A stretch of DNA of 64,000 nt from RPQJ01 sp963754125 (GCA_963754125.1 CAVWEX010000001.1:310001-374000), one strand, 5' to 3'; positions 34,368 through 42,629 are shown, counted from the stretch's first letter. The notes: generated by a model from the sequence alone, not told the origin. Made by a program: numbers and translations.

Positions 34368-35227
34368 ACGAATCGGCCTGCGTCGTCCCGCCGCCCGGCT
34401 CGCCCGCCGCGCTCGCGCGCGGCCCGAACGACTACAAGTCCGACGTCAAGCCGGTGTGGTGCCCGGGCTGCGGCGACTTCGGCGTCGTCAACGCGCTCGC
34501 CAAGGCGATGGCGCGAATGGCGCTCGAGCCGAAGGACGTGGCCGTGGTCTCCGGCATCGGCTGCTCGTCGCGCATCCCGGCCTACATGTCGAGCTACGGC
34601 TTCCACGGCGTGCACGGCCGCGCACTCGCCGCGGGCACGGGCCTCAAGATTGCGCGCCCCGACCTCACGGTCATCGTCACCGGCGGCGACGGCGACGGCT
34701 ACTCGATCGGCGGCAACCATTTCCTGCACGCCTGCCGCCGCAACGTCGACATGACCTACATCGTGATGGACAACCGCGTGTACGGCATGACCAAGGGCCA
34801 GGCCTCGCCGACCACCGAGCCCGACTGGGACTCGAAGCTCTCCCCGGACGGGACCGGCCTGCGCGAGTTCCAGCCGCTGGTGGTCGCGCTCGCTTCGGGG
34901 GCGAACTTCATCGCGCGCGGCTTCACGGGCGATCCGAACGGGCTCGCCGAACTGATCGAGCAGGCGGTGCGCCACCCGGGGTTCTCCTTCCTCGAGGTGC
35001 TGTCGCCCTGCGTCACGTTCCGCCCCGAGCAGAAGGAGTGGAAGAAGATGGTTCATCCCGATGCGTTCCGTCCCACTGCAGGGGTGCCGCGGGCGGTGCG
35101 GCGCCTGCTGCGCGACACCGGGTTCGACCTCGGCGTGCTGTATGCCGGTGAGCGATCGCCCTATGCGCCGCGCGGACCGCGCGCCCTGCGTGCACCGGCC
35201 GAACTCGAAGCGAGGTTCGCGCTGTGA
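34364..35227 (+). CDS. korB: 2-oxoacid:ferredoxin oxidoreductase beta subunit
   Basis: A 287-residue catalytic thiamine-diphosphate subunit. CPGCGDFGVV (residues 33-42) supplies cluster cysteines, GIGCSSR is a third cluster ligand region, GDGDGYSIGGNH to MDNRVYG is the ThDP/Mg site, and LEVLSPCVTF carries a further cluster cysteine. It starts in a 4-base overlap with korA and ends in a GTGA overlap with the ferritin-like gene, so the three are co-translated. It is a standard two-subunit enzyme with a single FeS cluster, needing a ferredoxin not found in this window. Confidence 0.92.
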   Translation: MNESACVVPPPGSPAALARGPNDYKSDVKPVWCPGCGDFGVVNALAKAMARMALEPKDVAVVSGIGCSSRIPAYMSSYGFHGVHGRALAAGTGLKIARPDLTVIVTGGDGDGYSIGGNHFLHACRRNVDMTYIVMDNRVYGMTKGQASPTTEPDWDSKLSPDGTGLREFQPLVVALASGANFIARGFTGDPNGLAELIEQAVRHPGFSFLEVLSPCVTFRPEQKEWKKMVHPDAFRPTAGVPRAVRRLLRDTGFDLGVLYAGERSPYAPRGPRALRAPAELEARFAL

Positions 35228-35763
35228 GCGGGCGCACCCGGGCCGCGACGGCACGCCCGAAGCTGCCGCGCACGGTCGCGGAATTCATGGCCTATGCCTA
35301 CGCGATGGAGGTCGAGGCCTCGGAGCGCTACGCCGAGCTCGCGGAGCAGATGTCGGCGCACAACAACCGCGAGGTCGCCGAGCTCTTTGCGAAGCTCTCG
35401 CGCATCGAGGGCAAGCATCGCGACCAGATCGCAGCGCGGATGGGGTGGACGAGCCCGCCCGCGGCGGCCGTGTTCCGCTGGACGACGCCCGAGGGCCCGG
35501 AGACCACGGACTACGGCGAGCTGCACTACCTGATGCAGCCGTACCACGCGCTCAAGCTCGCCGAGCACAACGAGCAGCAGGCCGTCGAGTTCTTCGAGCG
35601 CTTCGCGGCCGCCCGGGTGCCGGAGGCGATCCAGGCCGCGGCGCGCGAGATGGCCGAGGACGAGCGTGAGCACGTCCGGCTGATCCGCGAGTGGCTCGCG
35701 AAGGTGCCGCCGCCGGAGCGCGGCTGGGACGAGGACCTCGATCCGCCCGCGGGCGCGGACTGA
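35224..35763 (+). CDS. Ferritin-like diiron protein (rubrerythrin-related)
   Basis: A 179-residue helical protein. Carboxylate/His pairs expected for a diiron site are visible: YAMEVEASERYAELAEQM, LSRIEGKHRDQI, HNEQQAVEFFERF and AEDEREHVRLIREWL. It lacks the rubredoxin-like Cys domain of full rubrerythrin. Starting at GTG 35224 in overlap with korB, it may protect the oxygen-sensitive oxidoreductase from peroxide or oxygen. That role is inferred from coupling. A strong hairpin follows the gene. Confidence 0.84.
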   Translation: MSGRTRAATARPKLPRTVAEFMAYAYAMEVEASERYAELAEQMSAHNNREVAELFAKLSRIEGKHRDQIAARMGWTSPPAAAVFRWTTPEGPETTDYGELHYLMQPYHALKLAEHNEQQAVEFFERFAAARVPEAIQAAAREMAEDEREHVRLIREWLAKVPPPERGWDEDLDPPAGAD

Positions 35764-35774
35764 GCCGCGCGGCC

Positions 35775-35793
35775 GCCGGCCTCGCAGGCCGGC
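35775..35793 (+). terminator. Terminator-like hairpin after the korAB operon
   Basis: Perfect 8-base stem GCCGGCCT / AGGCCGGC with a 3-base loop, 12 bases after the stop codon. No T-run follows. It separates the korAB-ferritin unit from the psr operon. Confidence 0.55.
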
Positions 35794-35844
35794 ATGCGTA
35801 AGGGAATCTACCGAGGCGACCCGCCCGACGGACCGCTACGATAA

Positions 35845-35860
35845 ATTAGTTAACTCTAAT
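35845..35860. promoter_or_regulatory. Operator-like palindrome ATTAG-N6-CTAAT upstream of psr operon
   Basis: Perfect inverted repeat ATTAG-ttaact-CTAAT, 23 bases before the molybdoenzyme start codon. It is the third exact copy of the palindrome seen at the sHdr and sorAB operons. Here it is closer to the start, so it may overlap the transcription start. Confidence 0.75.
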
Positions 35861-35883
35861 AGATCGCAGGCGGACGGCACTCG

Positions 35884-38076
35884 ATGAATCGCATCTCGCG
35901 ACGGCGCTTCCTGAAGATCGCCGGATTCGGCGCGGGCGCCGCCGCCATCGCCGCCGGCACGAGCGGCCGGCTGGGGGCCATGGCGCGCCAGCCGGCGACC
36001 GGCGAGACGCGGGTGGTGCCCACGTACTGCGACATCTGCTTCTGGAAGTGCAACGCCCTCGCCCACGTGCGCGACGGTCGCCTGTGGAAGATCACGGGAC
36101 ACCCCGACGATCCGCTGTCCCGAGGACGGCTCTGTCCGCGCGGGACGGGCGGCGTCGGCGCCCACGTCGACCCCGACCGCCTGCGCGCCCCGCTCATGCG
36201 GCACAAGGCCCGCGGCGGCGAGGAGTGGGTCGAGGTCACCTGGGACGAGGCACTCGGCTTCATCGCCGAGCGGATGCAGAAGATCAAGGCCGAGCACGGC
36301 CCGGAGGCCATGGCGCTGTTCAGCCACGGCATCGGCGGCACGTTCCTGAAGCACACCCTCAAGGCTTACGGCAGCCCCAACATCGCCGCGCCCTCCTTCG
36401 CTCAGTGCCGCGGTCCCCGCGACGTCGGTTTCGAACTGACCTTCGGCGAGGGGGTCGGATCGCCCGAGCGCACCGACATTGCAAATGCACGCTGTCTCGT
36501 GCTGATCGGCTCGCACCTCGGCGAGAACATGCACAACACGCAGGTCCAGGAGTTCGCCGACGCCATCGCGGCGGGCGCGGCCATCATCGTCGCCGACCCC
36601 CGCTTCTCGATCGCCGCGAGCAAGGCCCGCCACTACCTGCCGGTGAAGGCCGGCTCGGACCTGGCACTGCTGCTCGCGTGGATGAACGTGCTCGTGACCG
36701 AGCGCCTCTACGACCGCGACTACGTCGAGCAGCACGGCTTCGGCTTCGAGCACTTCAGCGCGGAGATCGCGACCCGCACGCCTGAGTGGGCCTACCCGGA
36801 GACCGGCATCGCCCCCGAGACCATTCGCGAGACGGCGCGCCTGATGGCCCGCCACCGCCCCGCGACGCTCGTGCACCCGGGCCGCCGCACCACCTGGTAC
36901 GGTGACGACGCCCAGCGCGGTCGCGCGATCGCGCTGCTCAACGCGTTGCTCGGCAGCTGGGGCCGCAAGGGCGGCTTCTACTACCCGTCGAGCATGGACG
37001 TGCCGGACTATCCGTATCCGCCCTATCCGGCCTCCGCGCGCGGCAAGGTGGACAACCCCGGACACCGCTTTCCGTTCGCGAGCGAGGCGATCACCACGGG
37101 CATCCGCGAGGCGACGCTGACGGGCCAGCCCTACCCGGTCAAGGGCTGGCTGGTGTACGCGACCAACCTGATCCACGCGCTGCCCAACGAGGCCGAGACG
37201 ATACGCGCGATCGAGAGCCTCGATCTGATGGTCGTCGTCGACGTGATTCCGTCGGAGATCGCCGGCTGGGCGGACGTCGTGCTGCCCGAGGCGACCTACC
37301 TCGAACGCTACGACGAGATCAACGTCGAGCTGTTCCGCGAGCCGTTCGTCGCGCTGCGCCAGCCCGTGGTACCGCCGCCGCACGACCAGAAGCCCAACTG
37401 GTGGATCGCCCGCGAACTCGCGCTCAAGCTCGGCCTCGGTGCGTATTACCCGTGGACCGACATCGAGGAATACCTCGACCATCGCCTCAAGGGCGCGGGC
37501 CTCGGCCTCGCCGAGCTCAAGCAGCGCGGGCTCGTCAGGGGCCCGCCGGCGCCGCTCTACTTCGAGGAGGGCGTGCCGGCCGAGTTTGCCACGCCCTCCG
37601 GGAAGGTCGAGTTCTACTCGACGCAGCTCGCGGCGGCGGGCTTCGATCCGGTTCCGCGCTACAAGGCGCCGGAATCCGGTCCGCCGGGATCGTTCCGCCT
37701 GCTGTTCGGCCGCGCGCCGGTGCACTCGTTCAGCCGCACCCAGTCGAACCCGATCCTGCGCGACGCGATGGACGAGAACGTCCTGTGGCTCAATGCGAGC
37801 GTGGGCGCACGCCTCGGGCTCGCGAGCGGCGAGTACGTGAGGCTGCGCAACCAGGACGGCGTGCTGAGCAACCGCATCCAGCTGCGGGTCACCGAGGCCA
37901 TCCGGCCGGAGTGCGTCTACATGGTGCACGGGTTCGGGCACACGGCGCGCGGGCTGCGCAGTGCCTACGGCCGGGGGGCGAGCGACGCGCAGCTCATCAC
38001 GCGATACGCGACCGACCCGCTGATGGGCGGTACCGGCGCGAACGTCAACTTCGTGACCCTCGAGCCGGGAGCCTGA
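35884..38076 (+). CDS. Psr/Phs-type molybdopterin oxidoreductase catalytic subunit (Tat-exported)
   Basis: A 730-residue DMSO-reductase-superfamily enzyme. A Tat signal (SRRRFLKIAGFG) points to the periplasm. An N-terminal [4Fe-4S] motif has Cys49, Cys52, Cys56 and Cys84. The likely Mo/W ligand is Cys176 (PSFAQCRGPRD), as in polysulfide/thiosulfate reductases; SoeA sulfite dehydrogenase, in contrast, has no Tat signal. It is followed by FeS and NrfD-type subunits 3 and 547 bases later. Given the shared operator with sulfur-oxidation genes, oxidation of polysulfide or thiosulfate, or reversible use, is plausible, but the direction cannot be read from sequence. Confidence 0.86.
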   Translation: MNRISRRRFLKIAGFGAGAAAIAAGTSGRLGAMARQPATGETRVVPTYCDICFWKCNALAHVRDGRLWKITGHPDDPLSRGRLCPRGTGGVGAHVDPDRLRAPLMRHKARGGEEWVEVTWDEALGFIAERMQKIKAEHGPEAMALFSHGIGGTFLKHTLKAYGSPNIAAPSFAQCRGPRDVGFELTFGEGVGSPERTDIANARCLVLIGSHLGENMHNTQVQEFADAIAAGAAIIVADPRFSIAASKARHYLPVKAGSDLALLLAWMNVLVTERLYDRDYVEQHGFGFEHFSAEIATRTPEWAYPETGIAPETIRETARLMARHRPATLVHPGRRTTWYGDDAQRGRAIALLNALLGSWGRKGGFYYPSSMDVPDYPYPPYPASARGKVDNPGHRFPFASEAITTGIREATLTGQPYPVKGWLVYATNLIHALPNEAETIRAIESLDLMVVVDVIPSEIAGWADVVLPEATYLERYDEINVELFREPFVALRQPVVPPPHDQKPNWWIARELALKLGLGAYYPWTDIEEYLDHRLKGAGLGLAELKQRGLVRGPPAPLYFEEGVPAEFATPSGKVEFYSTQLAAAGFDPVPRYKAPESGPPGSFRLLFGRAPVHSFSRTQSNPILRDAMDENVLWLNASVGARLGLASGEYVRLRNQDGVLSNRIQLRVTEAIRPECVYMVHGFGHTARGLRSAYGRGASDAQLITRYATDPLMGGTGANVNFVTLEPGA

Positions 38077-38079
38077 GTC

Positions 38080-38619
38080 ATGGCGCGCTACGGGATGGTC
38101 ATCGACACGCGACAGTGCGTCGGCTGCATGGACTGCGTAGTTGCGTGCAAGGTCGAGAACGACGTCCCGGACGGCCACTGCCGCGACTGGATCAACCAGC
38201 GCCTCGAGGGAACGATGCCGGACCTGCGGCTCACGATCACCTCCGAGCGCTGCAACCACTGCGACCGCCCGCCCTGCGTGAGCTGCTGCCCGACGGGTGC
38301 GAGCCACGTGCACGAGCCCGGCAGGGTCGTGCTGGTGGACCACGACAAGTGCATCGGCTGCAAGGCCTGTCTCGCCTCCTGTCCCTACGGCGCACGCTTC
38401 ATCCACCCGGAGGGCTACGCGGACAAGTGCACCTTCTGCATCCACCGCGTCGAGAAGGGTGAGCTGCCGGCCTGCGTGGCCGTGTGCCCGACGCACGCCA
38501 TGCACTTCGGCGACCTCGACGATCCGGGCTCCGAGCTCAATCGACTGCTGGCTTCGCGGCGGCATTTCGTCCTGAAGCCCGACGCGGGCACGCAGCCGCG
38601 CATCTTCTACCTGGAGTGA
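38080..38619 (+). CDS. Psr/Phs-type four-cluster ferredoxin subunit
   Basis: A 179-residue electron-transfer subunit with four [4Fe-4S] motifs: CVGCMDCVVAC, CNHCDRPPCVSCCP, CIGCKACLASCP, and CTFC with a later CVAVCP. It lacks its own export signal, as expected for a partner carried out with the Tat-exported catalytic subunit. It starts 3 bases after that gene and passes electrons between the molybdenum site and the membrane NrfD-type subunit. Confidence 0.93.
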   Translation: MARYGMVIDTRQCVGCMDCVVACKVENDVPDGHCRDWINQRLEGTMPDLRLTITSERCNHCDRPPCVSCCPTGASHVHEPGRVVLVDHDKCIGCKACLASCPYGARFIHPEGYADKCTFCIHRVEKGELPACVAVCPTHAMHFGDLDDPGSELNRLLASRRHFVLKPDAGTQPRIFYLE

Positions 38620-38623
38620 GGCG

Positions 38624-39559
38624 ATGCTCGAGCTCGTCACCACCCGCGACAACCCCATGATCGACCCGGCGATGCACGTCTGGGGCTGGGAAATCCCCGT
38701 CTACCTGTTCCTGGGCGGCTGGGTCGCGGGCTCGATGGTGCTCGCTGGCTGGTTCATGCGGCAGGGTCGCCGGCCCGGCGACGGCTGCGTGTGCTACGTG
38801 CTGCCCTGGACCAGCCTGCTGCTCATCAGCCTCGGCATGGGGGCGCTGTTCCTCGACCTCGAGCACAAGCTCTACGTCTGGCGAATGTACCTGACGCTGC
38901 AGCCGGCCTCGCCGATGTCATGGGGCGGCTGGATCCTGCTCCTGGTGTATCCGGTCCTCGCGCTCAGCGCGCTCGTGTCGATTCCCGGCGAATGGCTCGA
39001 GCGCTGGCCCGCGGTGAAGCGCCTCGGCCTGCGAATGCGGGAGGCGACCGCCATCCGCACGCTCGGCCACGCGAACATCGTGACCGGAGTCGCCCTCGGC
39101 ATCTACACGGGCATCCTGCTCTCGAGCCTCGGTGCCCGTCCGCTGTGGGCGAGCGCGGCGCTCGGGCCGCTGTTCCTGGTGTCCGGGCTTTCGACGGGCG
39201 CGGCCTTTGCGCACGTCATCGCGCGCCAGCCCGGCGACCAGGCGACGCTGCTGCGCGCGGACAACGTATTCCTGGCGATCGAGATCGTGCTGATCGGTCT
39301 GTTCCTGGTCGGCCTCTCGACCGCGAGCGCCGTGCATGCGAATGCGGCGGCACTGCTGCTCGGAGGCCCCTACACCGCGGTGTTCTGGGTGTTCGTCGTC
39401 GGCCTCGGCATCGTGCTGCCGCTCGCGATCCAGACGCTCATGGCCTCGCACCGGATTGCCCACACGCTGGTTGCACCCGCGCTCGTGATCGCCGGCGGCC
39501 TCGCGCTTCGCTTCGTCATCGTATCCGCGGGCCAGTACAGCCACTGGATCTCGCCTTGA
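38624..39559 (+). CDS. NrfD/PsrC-type membrane subunit
   Basis: A 311-residue integral membrane protein with about eight helices. Typical N-terminal features are a short loop (DPAMHVWGWEIPVYLFLGG) and the first helix. No heme ligands are expected in this family; it binds quinone/quinol near the periplasmic side and couples to the FeS subunit. It is the third gene of the psr-like operon (4-base gap) and completes an ABC-type complex. Confidence 0.92.
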   Translation: MLELVTTRDNPMIDPAMHVWGWEIPVYLFLGGWVAGSMVLAGWFMRQGRRPGDGCVCYVLPWTSLLLISLGMGALFLDLEHKLYVWRMYLTLQPASPMSWGGWILLLVYPVLALSALVSIPGEWLERWPAVKRLGLRMREATAIRTLGHANIVTGVALGIYTGILLSSLGARPLWASAALGPLFLVSGLSTGAAFAHVIARQPGDQATLLRADNVFLAIEIVLIGLFLVGLSTASAVHANAAALLLGGPYTAVFWVFVVGLGIVLPLAIQTLMASHRIAHTLVAPALVIAGGLALRFVIVSAGQYSHWISP

Positions 39560-39592
39560 ACACCCGACCCGGCACACCTCCGGAGGAACGAC

Positions 39593-40159
39593 GTGACTGC
39601 AAGACTCCCTGATCCTCCTCGCGCGCCTGCGGTGGCGGGTGCGGGGCCGGGTGCCCCCTATCTAAATCCCTACCTCGCCGGCATGGGACTCGGCCTCGTG
39701 CTGCTCGCGGCCTTCGTGCTGGTCGGCCGCGGCCTCGGCGCCTCGGGCGCGTTCAGCTCGACGCTGAGCTGGCTCGTCAACCTCGTCGCGCCCGCGCACG
39801 CGCAGGCGAACCTCTACATGCAGGACTACCTCGGCGACGGCACGACGCACCCGCTCAAGGCCTGGCTGGTGTTCGAGGTCGTCGGCGTCGCGGCCGGCGC
39901 GCTGGTGTCGGGCCTGCTGGCCGGCCGGGCGCGCTTCACCATCGAGAAGGGGCCGCGCGTGTCGACCGCGCTCCGCCTGTTGTGCGCCTTCGCGGGTGGC
40001 ATGCTCATGGCGTTCGGTGCGCACCTCGCCCGCGGCTGCACCAGCGGCCAGGCCCTCACCGGCGGTGCACTGCTCAACGTCGGCAGCTGGGCCTTCATGC
40101 TGATGGTCTTCGTTGGCGGCTACTCGGTCGCCTGGTTCATGCGGTGGCAATGGCGATGA
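39593..40159 (+). CDS. YeeE/YedE-family transporter, first half
   Basis: A 188-residue membrane protein with four to five helices and the signature HLARGCTSGQALTGGAL, whose Cys is the conserved residue of the thiosulfate-transporting YeeE family. A Pro/Ala-rich N-terminus precedes the first helix. Its stop overlaps the start of a second YeeE/YedE gene, so the two half-size proteins probably pair to form one transporter. Location after a Psr-like complex and before a rhodanese-fold gene suggests thiosulfate or another sulfur compound as cargo. Confidence 0.88.
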   Translation: MTARLPDPPRAPAVAGAGPGAPYLNPYLAGMGLGLVLLAAFVLVGRGLGASGAFSSTLSWLVNLVAPAHAQANLYMQDYLGDGTTHPLKAWLVFEVVGVAAGALVSGLLAGRARFTIEKGPRVSTALRLLCAFAGGMLMAFGAHLARGCTSGQALTGGALLNVGSWAFMLMVFVGGYSVAWFMRWQWR

Positions 40160-40746
40160 TGACTCCCCTCTACAAGTACGGCTTCTTCGGCGAGGAGTTC
40201 TCCCTGCTCGTCGCGTTCGTGCTCGGGCTCGGCTTCGGCTTCTTCCTCGAGCGGGCCGGCTTCGGCAGCGCGCGCAAGCTGGCGGCGCAGTTCTACCTGT
40301 ACGACATGTCGGTGTTCAAGGTGATGTTCACGGCGATCGTCACCGCGATGCTCGGCGTCACCTACCTCGGCTGGCTCGGCTGGCTCGACCTCGACCTCGT
40401 GTACCTGGTGCCGACGCACCTCGGTCCGCAGGTCGTCGGCGGGCTCGTGCTCGGCGTCGGATTCGTGGTCGGCGGCTACTGCCCCGGCACCTCGGTGGCG
40501 GCGCTCGCGACCGGGCGGTTCGACGCCGTGCTCTATGCGCTCGGCATCTTCGCCGGCACCTTCGCGTATGCGCAGGCGTATCCGTCCATCCAGGGATTCG
40601 TGAACGCGAACCCGATGGGCCAGGTGACGTTGCCGGAGGTGTTCGAGCTGCCCTGGGGCCTGGTCGTGTTCGCGGTCGTCGTGATCGCGGTCGTGGGCTT
40701 CTGGGGGGCGACGCTGATCGAGCGGCGGTTCAGGAGCGAGCCGTGA
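40150..40746 (+). CDS. YeeE/YedE-family transporter, second half
   Basis: A 198-residue membrane protein with the second conserved Cys signature VVGGYCPGTSVAALATG. ATG 40150 overlaps the previous gene by 10 bases; ATG 40156 or 40159 are alternatives. Together with the preceding gene it covers the two repeats that are fused in full-length YeeE. Its stop overlaps the GTG of the rhodanese-fold gene, continuing a chain of coupled genes. Confidence 0.88.
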   Translation: MAMMTPLYKYGFFGEEFSLLVAFVLGLGFGFFLERAGFGSARKLAAQFYLYDMSVFKVMFTAIVTAMLGVTYLGWLGWLDLDLVYLVPTHLGPQVVGGLVLGVGFVVGGYCPGTSVAALATGRFDAVLYALGIFAGTFAYAQAYPSIQGFVNANPMGQVTLPEVFELPWGLVVFAVVVIAVVGFWGATLIERRFRSEP

Positions 40747-41396
40747 GGCTGCCGCAGCTGACACTCAACCAGAAGCTGGGCGCCGTAGCGCTGGCGCTTG
40801 GTGCGCTGGCGCTCGCCAGCCAGCCGCACCGCGGTCCGTTCGTGCGGCTCGACGCTCGTGAGCTGGCGCTGGTGGTCGAGCAGGAGGTCGACCACGTCAC
40901 TCCGGCGGAGCTTGCCGCCTGGATCGTCGAGGGCCGCGCGGACTACCGCCTCATCGACCTGCGTACCGCAGGCGAGTTCGAGAGCTATCACATCCCGACG
41001 GCCGAGAACGCGCCGCTGTCTGCGCTGGCCGACTATCCGCTGCAGCGGAACGAGAAGATCGTGCTGTATTCCGAGGGCGGCATCCACTCGGCCCAGGCGT
41101 GGCTGCTGCTGCGGGCGCAGGGTTACACCGGCGCGTACACGGTGCTCGGCGGCCTCGATGGCTGGAAGGACGAGGTGCTTTTCCCGGCGCTGCCTGCCGA
41201 CGCCGGCCCGAAGGAACGCGCCCGGTTCGAGCGTGCGGCCGCCGTCGCACGATTCTTCGGCGGTGAGGCACGGGCGGACGGAATGCCCGCGGCGTCCGCA
41301 GCAGCGGTTGAACTGCCGAAGCTCGTTTCCCCTGCCGGGCCTGCGCAGCCCGTCGCGCCCGGCGCGCCGCGCAAGAAGAAAAAAGAGGGGTGCTAG
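40743..41396 (+). CDS. Membrane-anchored rhodanese-fold protein without catalytic Cys
   Basis: A 217-residue protein. An N-terminal hydrophobic anchor (LGAVALALGALALAS) precedes a rhodanese domain (ADYRLIDLRTAGEFESYHIP). The active-site loop reads LYSEGGIHS at residues 109-117, with Ser110 where the sulfur-carrying cysteine normally sits, so sulfurtransferase activity by the usual route is unlikely. The C-terminal tail is Pro/Ala-rich and ends in four lysines, Glu, Gly and a terminal Cys217, the only cysteine of the protein. GTG 40743 overlaps the YedE stop. Binding of a sulfur oxyanion, or persulfide carriage by the terminal Cys, are possibilities only. Confidence 0.82.
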   Translation: MRLPQLTLNQKLGAVALALGALALASQPHRGPFVRLDARELALVVEQEVDHVTPAELAAWIVEGRADYRLIDLRTAGEFESYHIPTAENAPLSALADYPLQRNEKIVLYSEGGIHSAQAWLLLRAQGYTGAYTVLGGLDGWKDEVLFPALPADAGPKERARFERAAAVARFFGGEARADGMPAASAAAVELPKLVSPAGPAQPVAPGAPRKKKKEGC

Positions 41397-41677
41397 GGCG
41401 CCGGCGGCGCCTGCTCGGGAACGACGTAGGCAGGCATGGGCTCGGTGGTCGCAGGCTCCGGGTCCACCACCGGCAGCGCGAGGAACCGCTGCATGCTCGC
41501 CAGGAAGCGGTCGAATGCCAGCAGCAGGACCAGCATCACGAGTAACGCAAGCACGAAGCCCACGAGTCGTGGCAGCACAGGTCGGTCCGACCGGACGCCG
41601 TCGCGCTCAGCGTGCCGCCGGGCGCGGTCCATCAGCACGCGCTTGACGTCGATCGGCTGCTCGGGGGTCTGGGACAT
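41393..41677 (-). CDS. Small single-helix membrane protein (94 aa)
   Basis: A 94-residue protein with a charged N-terminus (VKRVLMDRARRHAERDG), one membrane helix (RLVGFVLALLVMLVLLLAF) and a Pro-rich C-terminal tail, presumably periplasmic. It converges on the rhodanese-fold gene with a 4-base overlap of ends. I do not recognise a family. The reading frame, composition and clear helix support a real gene. Confidence 0.6.
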   Translation of the reverse strand: MSQTPEQPIDVKRVLMDRARRHAERDGVRSDRPVLPRLVGFVLALLVMLVLLLAFDRFLASMQRFLALPVVDPEPATTEPMPAYVVPEQAPPAP

Positions 41678-41811
41678 GGGCTGGGAGCGCGAATCGGGCC
41701 CGGTCGCCGGACCCGCTCAAAAAACGGGTGCCGATGATGCCATCGGACCTGTGTCCGGCGGCGGGAAATCTGGCTTCGCAATCAGGCCAGGACATTCGGT
41801 TTTTACTTAAA

Positions 41812-41826
41812 TGCGAATGATTTGCA
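41812..41826. promoter_or_regulatory. Fur-box-like site upstream of bfd-bfr
   Basis: A 7-1-7 inverted repeat TGCGAAT-G-ATTTGCA (one mismatch) within an AT-rich tract, 43 bases before the bfd start. This matches the general form of Fur boxes in gammaproteobacteria and fits iron-repressed control of bacterioferritin-associated ferredoxin. Confidence 0.72.
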
Positions 41827-41869
41827 ATTAGTTCTCCTCGTCGCTAGGATCGCGCTCGAGGATCAAGCC

Positions 41870-42061
41870 ATGTACGTCTGCGTCTGCCACGGGATCTCCG
41901 AGAAGCGCCTGCACCAGGCCATCGAAGAGGGCGTGTGCTCGTTCGAGCAGCTGCAGTCCTGCACCGGCGTCGCCACGTGCTGTGGCGCCTGCGAACCCTG
42001 CGCCCGCCAGGTGCTCGACGAAAGTCTTGATTCCCGGTCCCGAGCCCCTCAGGCTTCGTGA
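41870..42061 (+). CDS. bfd: Bacterioferritin-associated ferredoxin
   Basis: A 63-residue [2Fe-2S] protein that reduces heme in bacterioferritin to release stored iron. Cluster ligands are Cys4 and Cys6 (MYVCVCHGIS) with Cys38 and Cys41 (CCGAC). Length is normal, with a short variable tail. ATG 41870 is chosen because it begins the conserved N-terminus. It lies 54 bases upstream of bfr and behind a Fur-box-like site. Confidence 0.95.
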   Translation: MYVCVCHGISEKRLHQAIEEGVCSFEQLQSCTGVATCCGACEPCARQVLDESLDSRSRAPQAS

Positions 42062-42115
42062 CTGCGGGGCCTAAGGCCCCCGCCCGTTCCGGTTTCCAGA
42101 TTCAAGGAGTTCGTC

Positions 42116-42583
42116 ATGAAGGGCGACGCCGACGTCATTGCGCACCTCAACAAGATCCTCAAGAACGAACTCACGGCGATCAACCAGTACTTCCTGCATT
42201 CGCGAATGCTGAAGGACTGGGGGCTGGTGAAGCTCGGCGAGTACGAGCAGCACGAGTCCATCGACGAGATGAAGCACGCCGACAAGCTGATCGAGCGCAT
42301 CCTGTTCCTCGAGGGACTGCCGAACCTGCAGCACCTCGGAAAGCTCATGATCGGTGAGGACGTGAAGGAAATCCTCGCGTGCGACCTCAAGCTCGAGCAG
42401 ATCGCCCACCCCGACCTCAAGGACGCGATCTCGCACTGCGAGAAGGTCGGCGACTTCGTGAGCCGCGAGCTGCTCGAGGACATCCTCGAGTCCGAGGAGG
42501 AGCACATCGACTTCCTCGAGACCCAGCTTGACCTGATCGGCCGGGTCGGCATCGAGAACTACTGCCAGTCACAGATGAAATAG
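42116..42583 (+). CDS. bfr: Bacterioferritin
   Basis: A 155-residue heme-containing iron-storage protein. Ferroxidase ligands are visible: KNELTAINQY (Glu18), IDEMKHADKL (Glu51, His54), a later Glu in DLKLEQ, and SEEEHIDFL (Glu, His). Met52 within DEMKH is the interfacial heme ligand. It forms an operon with bfd, 54 bases upstream. Length and motifs are standard. Confidence 0.96.
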   Translation: MKGDADVIAHLNKILKNELTAINQYFLHSRMLKDWGLVKLGEYEQHESIDEMKHADKLIERILFLEGLPNLQHLGKLMIGEDVKEILACDLKLEQIAHPDLKDAISHCEKVGDFVSRELLEDILESEEEHIDFLETQLDLIGRVGIENYCQSQMK

Positions 42584-42629
42584 CCGGGCAACAGGACGCT
42601 CGCTACGCCCGCGCTGCAGGGAGGTCGAC

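Noticed and set aside
35836..38658. A 940-codon open frame antisense to the molybdoenzyme operon
   Set aside because: High GC makes long antisense frames; the sense genes have Tat, FeS and molybdenum motifs, while the antisense product has low-complexity His/Arg/Val-rich sequence.
41696..41714. Hairpin GGGCCCGG/CCGGACCC near the 94-residue membrane protein
   Set aside because: It lies upstream of that gene and of bfd rather than after a gene, with no T-run in the right place; I could not assign it as terminator or regulator.
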